A stretch of DNA of 64,000 bases from Clostridium sp. (GTDB taxonomy: Bacteria; Bacillota; Clostridia; Lachnospirales; Lachnospiraceae): the NCBI GenBank assembly GCA_004554205.1, contig SFNH01000001.1, forward strand, positions 1 through 64,000. The letters are read 5' to 3'. Below are positions 42,463 to 51,540 of this stretch, piece after piece (the stretch's first letter is position 1; each line of letters starts with the position of its first letter). The notes beneath the pieces were generated by a model. The model was not told the DNA's origin. It worked only from the letters and a program-made list of their open reading frames with translations, and did not search any database. Both the position numbers and the translations under genes were made by a program.

Positions 42463-43606
42463 GAAACGAAAGAAGGGCGATCTGCGCCGCCGCTATTACA
42501 CGCGGGTGATCACCGATATCATCTTTGCGGCGGTGGCGACCTGTCTGCTCGAGATCTTCCTGGTGGCAAACTTATCCGTGCTCGCGGGCCATGCAGATAA
42601 AGCGGGCTGGGAAAGCCCGCTTCTGTCCATGATCCATCATTCGGACACAGTGATCGTGCTATGCTATGTGCTGCTTGGGATCGCCGTATTTTCAGTGATC
42701 TTTCTGCTGCTTCAGGAGAAGTCCACCGCCTACATCAGCCGGATCTCGGAGGCGGTGGAGCGGATCTCGGAGGGCGACTTAAATACCAGCGTCGAGGTGA
42801 TCGGCGATGACGAATTTTCCTCTATGGCGGCAAACTTAAACAAGATGGTGGAGGACATCCGCAGGCTGATGGATAAGGAGCGGGAGTCCGAGCGCACGAA
42901 GAATGAGCTGATCACCAATGTAGCCCACGATCTGCGGACGCCGCTCACATCGATCATCGGCTATCTTGAGCTTTTGTCCGGGAAGACGGCGCTGCCTCCC
43001 GAGATGCAGAAAAAGTACATAGATATCGCCTACAATAAGGCGAAGCGCCTGGAAAAGCTGATCGAGGATCTGTTCGGCTTCACCAAGATGAATTACGGAA
43101 AGCTGTCCATGCATCTGTCCAGAGTGGATATCATCAAGCTCTTAAGTCAGCTTCTTGAGGAGTCTTATCCCAACTTTGCGGACAAGGGGCTCTCCTACGA
43201 GCTGCAGAGCAATGTCCCCGCGAAGGTGATCACCGCCGACGGGAATCTCCTGGCGCGACTGTTTGACAACCTGATCAACAACGCGATCAAGTACGGAGCC
43301 GACGGAAAGCGGATCGTGGTGAAGGTGACGGCGGGCAAGGGAATCGTCCGGGTATCCGTGACGAACTACGGCTATGTGATCCCGGCGGATGAGCTCCCGC
43401 TGATCTTTGACAAGTTCTACCGGGTCGAGCAGTCCCGCTCCTTAAATACCGGCGGGACCGGTCTGGGGCTTGCGATCGTGAAGAGTATCGTGGATATGCA
43501 CGGGGGGACCATCGGGGTAAAGAGCGATTTAAACGGCACCGTCTTCACGGTGACATTACAGGAAAACTTTGACATCAACAAAGAACAGTTTGGAGAGCTG
43601 AGATGA
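42452..43606 (+). CDS. Sensor histidine kinase (VanS-like)
   Basis: A 384-residue membrane kinase. Two membrane helices (about 19-45 and 66-88) flank a short outside loop, so a cell-envelope or membrane signal is likely. A HAMP follows (RISEAVERISEGDLNTSVEVIGDDEFSSM), then His159 in NVAHDLRTPL, the N-box NLINNAIKYGADG and the G-box NTGGTGLGLAIVKSI. TTG 42452 start overlaps the regulator by 11 bases, with TAGGA upstream. Confidence 0.9.
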   Translation: MKNKKRKKGDLRRRYYTRVITDIIFAAVATCLLEIFLVANLSVLAGHADKAGWESPLLSMIHHSDTVIVLCYVLLGIAVFSVIFLLLQEKSTAYISRISEAVERISEGDLNTSVEVIGDDEFSSMAANLNKMVEDIRRLMDKERESERTKNELITNVAHDLRTPLTSIIGYLELLSGKTALPPEMQKKYIDIAYNKAKRLEKLIEDLFGFTKMNYGKLSMHLSRVDIIKLLSQLLEESYPNFADKGLSYELQSNVPAKVITADGNLLARLFDNLINNAIKYGADGKRIVVKVTAGKGIVRVSVTNYGYVIPADELPLIFDKFYRVEQSRSLNTGGTGLGLAIVKSIVDMHGGTIGVKSDLNGTVFTVTLQENFDINKEQFGELR

Positions 43607-46098
43607 AGGAGATACATGACCGGAGCCGACTCCCCGGCAGGGGCGCTAGCGGTCGGCGGAATACCATGAAGATAAGATCGCTTGCGGGAAGGCTTGCCGC
43701 TTTGGCGGCCGTGCTTTTATGCCTCGGCGGCCTTATCTTTTATACTCCGGCGAGGGCAGAGGAGCCGGTCACTCTTGAGGTCAGCTACGGCTATGACAAT
43801 ACGGCCAAGAGTGGGCGGTATCTGCCGGTCAATGTGACGATCGGCAACAACCGCGAACAGCCCTTGAGCGGGAGCTTAAAGGTAAAGTCGCGGGAGTCGG
43901 ACGGAACCATTTACCGCTATGATTATGCGGTGGAGGCAGAGCCGGGGGAAACCTTAAACGAGCGCTATTACATTCCTCTGGGAACCGGTGCGGATCAGCT
44001 CGTATTCTCCCTGTCTGATGGGAAGGAGCAGGTCATCCTGGATAAAAAGGTGAGCTTAAATGTCAGCCGGGATGTGCCGGAATTATTTATCGGGATTCTC
44101 TCGGACAATCCGCAGAGGCTTCAGTATTTAAACGGCGTCGGCATTCATTACAGCACATTGAGGACAAGGACGTTTGAGCTCTCCGGCGAGGATTTTCCGG
44201 AGGATGAGGTCGGGCTTAATCTTCTTGACGTGCTGGTGGTAAATAACTATAAGCTTAGAGACTTATCGGAACGCCAGACAGCGGCGATCATGGACTGGGT
44301 ACATAATGGCGGCGTGCTGATCCTGGGAACCGGCGAGCGGGTGGATGACACGCTGGGGCGGTTTGCGCCGGAGCTTCTTGACGATTCCTACGGGACGCCG
44401 AACCTGCGCCACATTAACCTCGGCGAGGGCTTTGCGAACTTAAATGAGCCGGGGGAGGGTATGCTTGCCATCCCCTGCGTCGACATCCCGCTTCACGGCG
44501 GCAATGTGATCCTCTCAAGCAACGGCTTTTCGCTCCTTACCGCCGCGGCGAAGGAGCAGGGGCTTGTCGCGGTTGCGGCGTTTGATATGGGGGACATCGC
44601 GCAGTTCTGCGAAAAGCAGGCGTCCTATGTGGATCATATTTTTACGAGCCTGCTGGGTGAGAGCCGGATCAACCGTCTGGCGGAGGTAGTGTACAGCGGC
44701 AACTCCGGCAAGTTCTGGTCAGTTCAGAGTTTGATCAACACCGGGGACGTGGATAAGCTGCCGAATCTGGCGCTCTATGTGGCGGTCGTGGCGGTGTATC
44801 TGCTGCTTTTGGGGCCGGGGCTGTACCTGTTCCTCAAAAACCGGGAGCTCCAGCTTTACTACCGGCGCGGCGTTGTGGCTCTCTCGCTCATGTTTGCGGG
44901 CCTGATCTATCTTCTCGGGATCCCGACACGCTTTAGCTCCACGTTCTTTACCTATGCGGGGATTCAGGACGTGACCGACGATTACATTATCGACACGACC
45001 TATATTAATATCCGCAACCCCTATAACCTGCCGTACCAGGTGGAGCTGAATCCGGAATATTCGCTGCTTCCCATCACTAAGAGCGAGCAGTATGACGGCA
45101 GCCGCGAGGAATTTTCGGGCGAGGAGCCGTTCCAGATCGCGATCGAGCAGACCGCGGATAAGGTGACGATACGCGGACAGAATATCGCGGCGTTTGCGCC
45201 CCGGTATTTCCGCCTCGAGAGCAAGTCGGAGAATACCGAGCAGTGGGGGATCACCGGGGAGGTGGAGTATTTTGAGGGCAGGATATCGGGGACGCTGACG
45301 AACCGCTTCCCGTTCCCCATTGAGAGCGCCACGCTGTTTCTCTACGGGAACATGGTGCAGCTTGACCGCATGGAGCCGGGTGAGACAAAGGAGCTCGCGG
45401 AGTATGAGCTGCTTCGCTTCCCGCTCGGAGGTTCCGCCGCGGTGGCGGCACGGGTGTCCGGGGAGAGCGCCTTCGGGGCGACAGACATCAGCGATAAGCA
45501 GTATCTTCTCGCCGTGGAGCGATCCAACCTGCTTAAATTTTATCTGGACAACTACATGACCGGCTATACGGCGGACGCCCGGGTGATCGCCTTCAGCACT
45601 CAGAAGGAGGAGAGCCGCTTCTTAAAGACCCCGTCCGCGGAGACCTACGGACTTACCATGCTGACGTCGTCGGTGCCGGTCAATGCTTCCAGGGATTACC
45701 TGCTGTACCGTTCGGTGCTGATGAAGACGCCGAAAGTCATCAGCGGTTCCTATGATGAGGCGAACAATTCCATGAGCGGCGCGGAGCCCCTGACGCTGGA
45801 GTACCAGATCGGAACGGATATTGAGGTGGAGAGCCTGACCTTCGAGAACGTGTCGGGGGAGTTTGCGAAAGAGGGAGACGGAAACCACAGCCGGGTATTC
45901 ACCGGGAGCATCTATTTCTATAACCACGGGAGCGGAAATTATGACCGGGTGGATCTTGACGGGCAGACCATGGACGTAGAGCAGCTAAAGCCCTATCTGT
46001 CTCCGGGCAATACCCTCACAGTGCGCTACGCCTACGACGGCGGGGGGCGCAATGCGGTTCACCTTCCGATGCCGATGGTTGCGGGGAGGGAACGATAA
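43603..46098 (+). CDS. Large membrane-anchored extracytoplasmic protein
   Basis: An 831-residue protein, or 810 if it starts at ATG 43666, which heads a clear signal peptide (SLAGRLAALAAVLLCLGGLIFYTPARA). ATG 43603 overlaps the kinase stop and has GGAGAG, so coupling favours it. An extracytoplasmic beta-rich part is followed by a flavodoxin/GATase-like stretch (LLDVLVVNNYKLRDLSERQTAAIMDWVHNGGVLILGTGE). Two membrane helices at about 390-450 (LALYVAVVAVYLLLLGPGLYLF) precede a second large outside domain. No catalytic motif is clear. Coupled to an ABC exporter behind it, so probably its accessory or substrate-handling part. Confidence 0.7.
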   Translation: MKEIHDRSRLPGRGASGRRNTMKIRSLAGRLAALAAVLLCLGGLIFYTPARAEEPVTLEVSYGYDNTAKSGRYLPVNVTIGNNREQPLSGSLKVKSRESDGTIYRYDYAVEAEPGETLNERYYIPLGTGADQLVFSLSDGKEQVILDKKVSLNVSRDVPELFIGILSDNPQRLQYLNGVGIHYSTLRTRTFELSGEDFPEDEVGLNLLDVLVVNNYKLRDLSERQTAAIMDWVHNGGVLILGTGERVDDTLGRFAPELLDDSYGTPNLRHINLGEGFANLNEPGEGMLAIPCVDIPLHGGNVILSSNGFSLLTAAAKEQGLVAVAAFDMGDIAQFCEKQASYVDHIFTSLLGESRINRLAEVVYSGNSGKFWSVQSLINTGDVDKLPNLALYVAVVAVYLLLLGPGLYLFLKNRELQLYYRRGVVALSLMFAGLIYLLGIPTRFSSTFFTYAGIQDVTDDYIIDTTYINIRNPYNLPYQVELNPEYSLLPITKSEQYDGSREEFSGEEPFQIAIEQTADKVTIRGQNIAAFAPRYFRLESKSENTEQWGITGEVEYFEGRISGTLTNRFPFPIESATLFLYGNMVQLDRMEPGETKELAEYELLRFPLGGSAAVAARVSGESAFGATDISDKQYLLAVERSNLLKFYLDNYMTGYTADARVIAFSTQKEESRFLKTPSAETYGLTMLTSSVPVNASRDYLLYRSVLMKTPKVISGSYDEANNSMSGAEPLTLEYQIGTDIEVESLTFENVSGEFAKEGDGNHSRVFTGSIYFYNHGSGNYDRVDLDGQTMDVEQLKPYLSPGNTLTVRYAYDGGGRNAVHLPMPMVAGRER

Positions 46099-47060
46099 TG
46101 CTGAAAACACGGAATTTACAAAAAAAATACGGCAATTATCATGCCCTGGACGGCCTTAATATGGAGATCCCGGACGGCGCCCTCTTCGGCTTTGTGGGGC
46201 CGAACGGAGCCGGAAAGACCACGACGATCAAGATTCTCACGGGACTTTTAAGGCCGGACGGCGGCACTGTGGAGATCGACGGCGCGGACGCGCTTAAGGA
46301 GCCGCGCCGAATGCGGGATATGATCGGGTATGTCCCGGATACCTTTGGCGTCTATGACAACCTGAAAGTCTCGGAATACATGGATTTTTTTGCGTCGTGC
46401 TACGGACTTGAGGGCTTAAAGGCCAGGGGGCGCTGCCACACCCTTCTTCTCCAGGTGGGGCTCGGGGATAAGGAGGACTTTTTTGTGGACGGCCTTTCCC
46501 GCGGAATGCAGCAGAGACTGTGTCTCGCGAGGGCGCTGATCCATGATCCGCAGATTCTGATCATGGACGAGCCGACGGCGGGGCTTGACCCGCGCACACG
46601 CATGGAATTTAAGGAGATGGTGAAGGAGCTGCATGAGCAGGGGAAGACAATCCTGATCAGCTCCCACCTTCTGACGGATCTGGCGGAGATCTGTACGGAC
46701 ATCGGTATCATCGATGCGGGTCGTATGGTCGTATGCGGCAGCATGGAAGAAATCTTAAATCAGCTTAAGGCTTCCAAGCCGGTGATCATCACGGTCGACC
46801 AGAACAGGGAGGCGGCGCTTAAGCTCCTAAAGGAGCATCCGCTCGTCAAGACTATCTCCGTGCGGGAGCCGGAGATCATGGTGGGCTTTACGGGCACGAA
46901 GCGGCAGGAGAGCGAGCTTCTTGCCCAGCTCGTCAAGGCGGGTGTCCCGGTGAGGAGCTTTATGCGGGAGCGGGCCAGACTGGAGGCGATCTTCATGCAG
47001 CTTACTGATCACGAGGAGGAAAGGGTGGTGTTGTCCTATGAGGACGAATCCGGTCTATAA
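46098..47060 (+). CDS. ABC transporter ATP-binding protein
   Basis: A 320-residue ATPase: Walker A GPNGAGKTTTIK, signature LSRGMQQRLCLARA, Walker B ILIMDEPTAGLDPRTR and the switch His in LISSHLLTD. A C-terminal 100-residue extension follows, as in exporters of the CcmA/NatA type. The start shares its first base with the stop of the gene before. It overlaps the permease by 23 bases. Confidence 0.92.
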   Translation: MLKTRNLQKKYGNYHALDGLNMEIPDGALFGFVGPNGAGKTTTIKILTGLLRPDGGTVEIDGADALKEPRRMRDMIGYVPDTFGVYDNLKVSEYMDFFASCYGLEGLKARGRCHTLLLQVGLGDKEDFFVDGLSRGMQQRLCLARALIHDPQILIMDEPTAGLDPRTRMEFKEMVKELHEQGKTILISSHLLTDLAEICTDIGIIDAGRMVVCGSMEEILNQLKASKPVIITVDQNREAALKLLKEHPLVKTISVREPEIMVGFTGTKRQESELLAQLVKAGVPVRSFMRERARLEAIFMQLTDHEEERVVLSYEDESGL

Positions 47061-47931
47061 GCGGGAGACCATGGTGAGCGCCAGAAGCTTTAAGCTGGCG
47101 CTGCTTCTTCTCTCGTTCAACGGAATCCTGGCGTTTGTGGCATTCCTCAATATGTACTCCACACTGGCGCAGGTGCGGGTGACGGCGGAGATCCAGTACA
47201 CCAGCTTCCTTGATTTGTACCTGTTTGTGGCGACGCTGGAATTCGCGATGCTGGTTCTCATTATGCCCGCGATCACGGCGGGGAGCATAAGCGGGGAGCG
47301 GGAGCGTCAGACGCTGGAACTGATGCTGACGACGAGAATGCGGCCGGTGGACATTGTCCTTGGAAAGCTTGAGGCGTCCATAAGCACAATGGGGCTTATG
47401 ATCATGTCAAGCTTTCCGATCATTGCGCTGGTGTTTGTCTACGGCGGGGTGACGGTAGGGGATATCGCAGTGCTGCTTCTCTGCTTTGCGGCGGCGGCGC
47501 TGTTTGCGGGGAGCATCGGGATATGCTGCTCGGCGCTGTTTGGAAGGACTACGCTTGCGACGGTGGCGTCCTACGCGATTCTTGCCGCGGTGGTGGTGGG
47601 AAGCTGCGGCCTCAATCAATTTGTCTCCTATATAAACGGGATGCGCCTGGGGAGCTATCTCTCATCGGCGGTGCAGGTATCTGCCCGGGCGGGCTCCGGA
47701 AGCTTTTTATACCTGCTTTTAATAAATCCCGCGGTCACTTTCATCCTGGCGATCAGCCGCCTGACGGGCAGGGCGCAGGCCGCGGCAAATGTGGGACAAT
47801 GGTTCGGCAACCGGGCAACCGGGCCGATTTTTTCGCACTGGGTGGTCTTAAGCATCGTGCTCCAGCTTGTGACGGCGGCGGCGCTCATCTGGATTGCCGT
47901 GCGCGCGGTGGAAAACGGAAAAAAACGGTGA
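47038..47931 (+). CDS. ABC-2 type permease
   Basis: A 297-residue membrane protein with about six helices (LALLLLSFNGILAFVAFLNMY, FVATLEFAMLVLIMPAITAGSISGERERQTLELMLTTRMRP, MIMSSFPIIALVFVYGG and later). The GSISGERERQTLELML loop is characteristic of ABC-2 exporter permeases such as NatB and GldF. It forms the exporter with the ATPase. Substrate unknown. Confidence 0.88.
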   Translation: MRTNPVYKRETMVSARSFKLALLLLSFNGILAFVAFLNMYSTLAQVRVTAEIQYTSFLDLYLFVATLEFAMLVLIMPAITAGSISGERERQTLELMLTTRMRPVDIVLGKLEASISTMGLMIMSSFPIIALVFVYGGVTVGDIAVLLLCFAAAALFAGSIGICCSALFGRTTLATVASYAILAAVVVGSCGLNQFVSYINGMRLGSYLSSAVQVSARAGSGSFLYLLLINPAVTFILAISRLTGRAQAAANVGQWFGNRATGPIFSHWVVLSIVLQLVTAAALIWIAVRAVENGKKR

Positions 47932-48026
47932 CGGAAACTCAAGGGCGGAAAGTGCTTTTACGAAATAGAGATATATGGTATACTTATATCAGTATATAAA
48001 AGGAGGAACGCAAAGGAGGAACGGAA

Positions 48027-49223
48027 ATGGGCATTATCAGGGCAGCAGCAAATGCGGTGGGCGGCGCATTGGCGGATCAGTGGCTCGAGGTGTTTGAGGC
48101 GGGCGACATGGGCGGACAGACAGTCTTTACCAGCGGCGTGAGGATTCGCAGGGGCTCCAACACAAAGGGAACGGACAACACGGTCACCAACGGCTCGGTG
48201 ATCCATGTATATCCGAACCAGTTTATGATGGTATTAGACGGAGGAAAGGTGGTGGATTACACCGCCGAGGAGGGCTATTACACGGTGGACAACTCGTCTT
48301 TACCCTCCCTGTTCAATGGGAAATTCAAGGATGCGTTAAAGGAATCGTTCTCCCGTATCAAATACGGCGGCGAGACCCCGACGGCCCAGAAGGTCTATTT
48401 TGTCAATCTGCAGGAGATCAAGGGCATCAAATTCGGCACACGCAACCCGGTGAACTACTTTGACAGCTTTTATAACGCGGAGCTGTTTTTGCGGGCGCAC
48501 GGCGCGTACTCTATCCGGATTACCGACCCGCTTCTGTTCTACCAGCAGGTAGTCCCGAAGAATGCCGACCGCGTGGATATCGACTCCATCAACGAGCAGT
48601 ATATGGACGAATTTCTGGAGGGGCTGCAGGCGGCGATCAATCAGATGTCCGCGGAGGGCGAGCGGATCTCTTTCGTGGCCTCGAAGGGCACGGCGCTCAG
48701 CAGGCATATGGCGGATGCGCTCGACGAGGCATGGAGGCGCGACCGCGGCTTTGAAGTTATGAATGTAGGTCTGGCGAGCATATCCTATGACGAGGAGTCC
48801 CAAAAGCTCATCAATATGCGAAATCAGGGCGCGATGCTCGGCGACCCGTCCGTGCGCGAGGGCTATGTGCAGGGCGCGATGGCGCGCGGCATGGAGGCGG
48901 CAGGCTCCAACTCGGGCGGCGCGATGGCGGGCTTTATGGGCATGGCGGCCGGAATGAATGCGGGCGGCGGCTTTATGGGAGCGGCCTCGGCGGCGAATAT
49001 GCAGCAGATGCAGATGAACAGGGCGGCTGAGGCGGCCCCGGCAGCAAATACGCAGCAGGCGGGTCCGGCATCCGCCTCATGGACCTGCTCCTGTGGCGCG
49101 GTAAATACAGGGAAGTTCTGCGGCGAGTGCGGAAGCCCAAGACCCGCACAATCGTGGACGTGTTCCTGCGGCACGGTGAATACAGGTAAATTCTGCAGCG
49201 AGTGCGGTAAGCCAAGGAGCTAG
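48027..49223 (+). CDS. SPFH-domain protein with two C-terminal zinc ribbons (YdjI-like)
   Basis: A 398-residue protein. Residues 1-290 match the virion core/SPFH-like YdjI family (MGIIRAAANAVGGALADQWLEVFEAGDMGG ... VHVYPNQFMMVLDGGKVVDYT). A Gly/Ala/Met-rich segment at 290-345 leads to two near-identical zinc ribbons (WTCSCGAVNTGKFCGECG and WTCSCGTVNTGKFCSECG). B. subtilis YdjI belongs to ydjFGHI, tied to PspA-type membrane-stress response. GGAGG precedes ATG 48027. Confidence 0.85.
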   Translation: MGIIRAAANAVGGALADQWLEVFEAGDMGGQTVFTSGVRIRRGSNTKGTDNTVTNGSVIHVYPNQFMMVLDGGKVVDYTAEEGYYTVDNSSLPSLFNGKFKDALKESFSRIKYGGETPTAQKVYFVNLQEIKGIKFGTRNPVNYFDSFYNAELFLRAHGAYSIRITDPLLFYQQVVPKNADRVDIDSINEQYMDEFLEGLQAAINQMSAEGERISFVASKGTALSRHMADALDEAWRRDRGFEVMNVGLASISYDEESQKLINMRNQGAMLGDPSVREGYVQGAMARGMEAAGSNSGGAMAGFMGMAAGMNAGGGFMGAASAANMQQMQMNRAAEAAPAANTQQAGPASASWTCSCGAVNTGKFCGECGSPRPAQSWTCSCGTVNTGKFCSECGKPRS

Positions 49224-49231
49224 GAGGGAGT

Positions 49232-50296
49232 ATGGCGGTCATAACATACAAGTGCCCGAACTGCGGCGGGGATCTCCAGTTTGACCCGGATTCCCAGCAG
49301 TACCGCTGTGAATACTGCCGTTCAAAATTTAACCAGAAGCAGTTGGAGAAACTGGCCGGGGACGATGACGCGGCCCGCGCAAAAGAGCCGGGAGCCAATG
49401 ACGGGAATCCCGAGGCGGCGGCAGGCGCAGTTCTCTACAACTGCCCGAACTGCGGCGCTGAGATCGTGACGGATGAGAGCACCACGGCGACTTTCTGCTA
49501 CTACTGCCACAATCCGGTGGTGCTCGCGGGTAAGATGCAGGGGGAGTATCACCCGGATCATGTACTTCCCTTTGCGATTGACAAGACCGAGGCGCTGCGG
49601 ATCTTTGAACAGTGGATCGGGAAGAAAAAGTACATACCGAAGGCATTTTACAGCAAGGATCAGATCGAGAAGATGGCGGGGGTGTATTTTCCGTACTGGC
49701 TCTATAGCTGCGAGGTGGACGGAAGACTGGAGGCCGAGGCGGAGAAGCGCAAAATCTGGACGACCGGGAATATACAGTATACCGAGACACAGAAATTCGA
49801 TGTGACGCGTGAGGGGCAGATGCAGGTGGATCATGTGCCCCGCAACGCCCTGTCAAAGGCGAACCGGAAGCTGGCAGAGGGCGTCCTTCCGTTTGAGATG
49901 GAGAAGTTAAAGCCCTTTCACATGGGGTATCTGTCCGGTTTTATGGCGGAGAAGCGCGATCTGGGCGAGGAGAGCCTCCGGCCCGAGCTGCAGCGGGAGG
50001 TAGAGGATTTTGCGGTGGATACCATGCTGAGTGAAGTGGGCGGCTACGACTCCGTCATGGTGCGCCACAAGGAGATGGAGCTTAAGGATGAGAAGTGGAG
50101 CTATGCCCTGCTTCCGGTCTGGACTCTGACCTACAGGGATCCGAAGTCGGATACAATCTATTATTTTGCGTGCAACGGGCAGACGGGAAAGGTATGCGGG
50201 GAGCTTCCGGTCGATAACGGCAGGCTTATGCTGCTGTTTGCCTCCCTGTTTGTCCCGGTATTTATCGCGCTTTTGATCGTGGGGTATTTCTTATGA
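49232..50296 (+). CDS. TFIIB-type zinc-ribbon membrane protein (YdjG-like)
   Basis: A 354-residue protein: an N-terminal zinc ribbon (YKCPNCGGDLQFDPDSQQYRCEYCRSKF), a second at about 70-95 (YNCPNCGAEIVTDESTTATFCYYC), a soluble beta-rich domain, and one C-terminal membrane helix (LMLLFASLFVPVFIALLIVGYFL). It fits YdjG, a partner of YdjH and YdjI. Nine bases after the SPFH gene and overlapping the next gene by four, so one operon. Confidence 0.85.
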   Translation: MAVITYKCPNCGGDLQFDPDSQQYRCEYCRSKFNQKQLEKLAGDDDAARAKEPGANDGNPEAAAGAVLYNCPNCGAEIVTDESTTATFCYYCHNPVVLAGKMQGEYHPDHVLPFAIDKTEALRIFEQWIGKKKYIPKAFYSKDQIEKMAGVYFPYWLYSCEVDGRLEAEAEKRKIWTTGNIQYTETQKFDVTREGQMQVDHVPRNALSKANRKLAEGVLPFEMEKLKPFHMGYLSGFMAEKRDLGEESLRPELQREVEDFAVDTMLSEVGGYDSVMVRHKEMELKDEKWSYALLPVWTLTYRDPKSDTIYYFACNGQTGKVCGELPVDNGRLMLLFASLFVPVFIALLIVGYFL

Positions 50297-51180
50297 TGAG
50301 AGAGAATAGACGAGACGGCTTTATGTGTGTGGGAATGCTGTGCGCGGCTGTCATTTTTGCCGCTCTATTTTGGGCGTTTCCTGCGCGGGCGGAGCAGGCG
50401 GGAGACGGAGCGCGGGTCTACGACGGCGCGGGGCTGTTTGACCGTGAAGAATTTCAGGAGCTTACGCGGGACGTCGAAGCGTTCCGGGAAGAGAGCGGGA
50501 TGGACCTCGTATTAGTGACCGCGGATGACACACGGGGATTGAGTTCTGAGGAGTACGCGGATCTGTACTATGAGCAGGGCGGCTTTGGCACAGGCAAAAC
50601 GCACAGCGGCGCGCTCCTCCTTCTGGATATGGATAACCGGCGCCTTCATGTCTCCACCACGGGAGCGATGATCCGCTTTCTGACGGATGCGCGTATCGAG
50701 ACGATGATGGATCACGCGATCCCCTATATAAAAGAGGGAGATTATCATGGCGCGGCGTCTCAGATGATCGTGGACACGGCGGCATTTTACAGGAAGGGGA
50801 TTCCCGACGGACAGTACAGCTATAACAGGGATACGGGCGAGGTCAGCCGCCACCGGAGCATCCGGTGGTATGAATTCCTCCTTGCGTTTGCGGCGGCAGC
50901 ATTCACGGGCGGCGCTGCCTGCCTGAACGTGAAAAGGCAGTACGCCATGGAGCGGGAGAAACGCCAGGCGGCAAATTATCATATGGCTTACCGCGCCGGA
51001 GCGCACTTTGATTACCGCTCGCAGAATGACGCGCTGGTAAACAAGTTTGTGACGCAGAATGTCATCGTGAGAAGCTCCGCCGGGAGCGGGAGGCCCGGGG
51101 GCGGAGGAGGAGGAGCGATGAGCACCACCCATACCTCCGCCGGAGGGCAGACGCACGGCGGCGGAGGACGGGGCTTTTAG
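50293..51180 (+). CDS. TPM-domain secreted membrane protein (YdjH/YgcG-like)
   Basis: A 295-residue protein: signal peptide (MLCAAVIFAALFWAFPARA), a TPM (Psb32) domain at about 40-170 (VYDGAGLFDREEFQELTRDVEAFREESGMDLVLVTADD ... DMDNRRLHVSTTGAMIRFLTD), one membrane helix at about 195-213, and a Gly-rich tail ending in HGGGGRGF. TPM proteins of this type are linked to membrane-protein quality control. Overlap ATGA with the zinc-ribbon gene. Confidence 0.85.
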   Translation: MMRENRRDGFMCVGMLCAAVIFAALFWAFPARAEQAGDGARVYDGAGLFDREEFQELTRDVEAFREESGMDLVLVTADDTRGLSSEEYADLYYEQGGFGTGKTHSGALLLLDMDNRRLHVSTTGAMIRFLTDARIETMMDHAIPYIKEGDYHGAASQMIVDTAAFYRKGIPDGQYSYNRDTGEVSRHRSIRWYEFLLAFAAAAFTGGAACLNVKRQYAMEREKRQAANYHMAYRAGAHFDYRSQNDALVNKFVTQNVIVRSSAGSGRPGGGGGGAMSTTHTSAGGQTHGGGGRGF

Positions 51181-51223
51181 ACCTTCGACACGAAGCAGTA
51201 TAACCATATCCGGGGAGGGCCTT

Positions 51224-51487
51224 ATGGAAGGAAAAGAGACTGAGACGAGGATCGCGGTCATCGGCATTATCATAGAAATGCCGGATGCCGCTTCCCAGGT
51301 CAACGAAATTCTGCATCGGTACGGCAGCTATATCATCGGGCGCATGGGGCTTCCCTACCGGGGGAAGCAGATGAATATCATCAGCGTGGTGATGGATGCG
51401 CCTGCGGACATCATCAGCGCCGTGTCCGGGAAGCTCGGGCGGCTAAAGGGCGTCAGTTCAAAGGCGCTCTACTCAAAGCAGTCGTAA
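51224..51487 (+). CDS. TM1266-family putative iron-only hydrogenase system regulator
   Basis: An 87-residue ferredoxin-fold, ACT-like protein: TRIAVIGIIIEMPDAASQVNEILHRYGSYIIGRMGLPYRGKQMNIISVVMDAP. The family is found with FeFe-hydrogenase maturation genes, but none are beside it here. GGGGAGGG lies before ATG 51224. Its TAA stop is inside a dispersed repeat. Confidence 0.82.
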   Translation: MEGKETETRIAVIGIIIEMPDAASQVNEILHRYGSYIIGRMGLPYRGKQMNIISVVMDAPADIISAVSGKLGRLKGVSSKALYSKQS

Positions 51488-51515
51488 CAGTCGAGCCGTG
51501 CGGCCGGACTGTTAC
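51484..51515. repeat. Dispersed palindromic repeat, copy 11
   Basis: GTAACAGTC at 51484-51492 pairs with GACTGTTAC at 51507-51515 around GAGCCGTGCGGCCG. It is the shortest complete hairpin of the family. It contains the stop of the upstream gene and no T-run follows. Confidence 0.75.
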
Positions 51516-51540
51516 GGAATCCACTCCTTGTAGTGCGATG

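Noticed and set aside
51484..51515. Palindrome considered as an ordinary intrinsic terminator
   Set aside because: No T-run follows on either strand and the ends match the dispersed repeat family, so it is listed as a repeat; some terminator activity remains possible.
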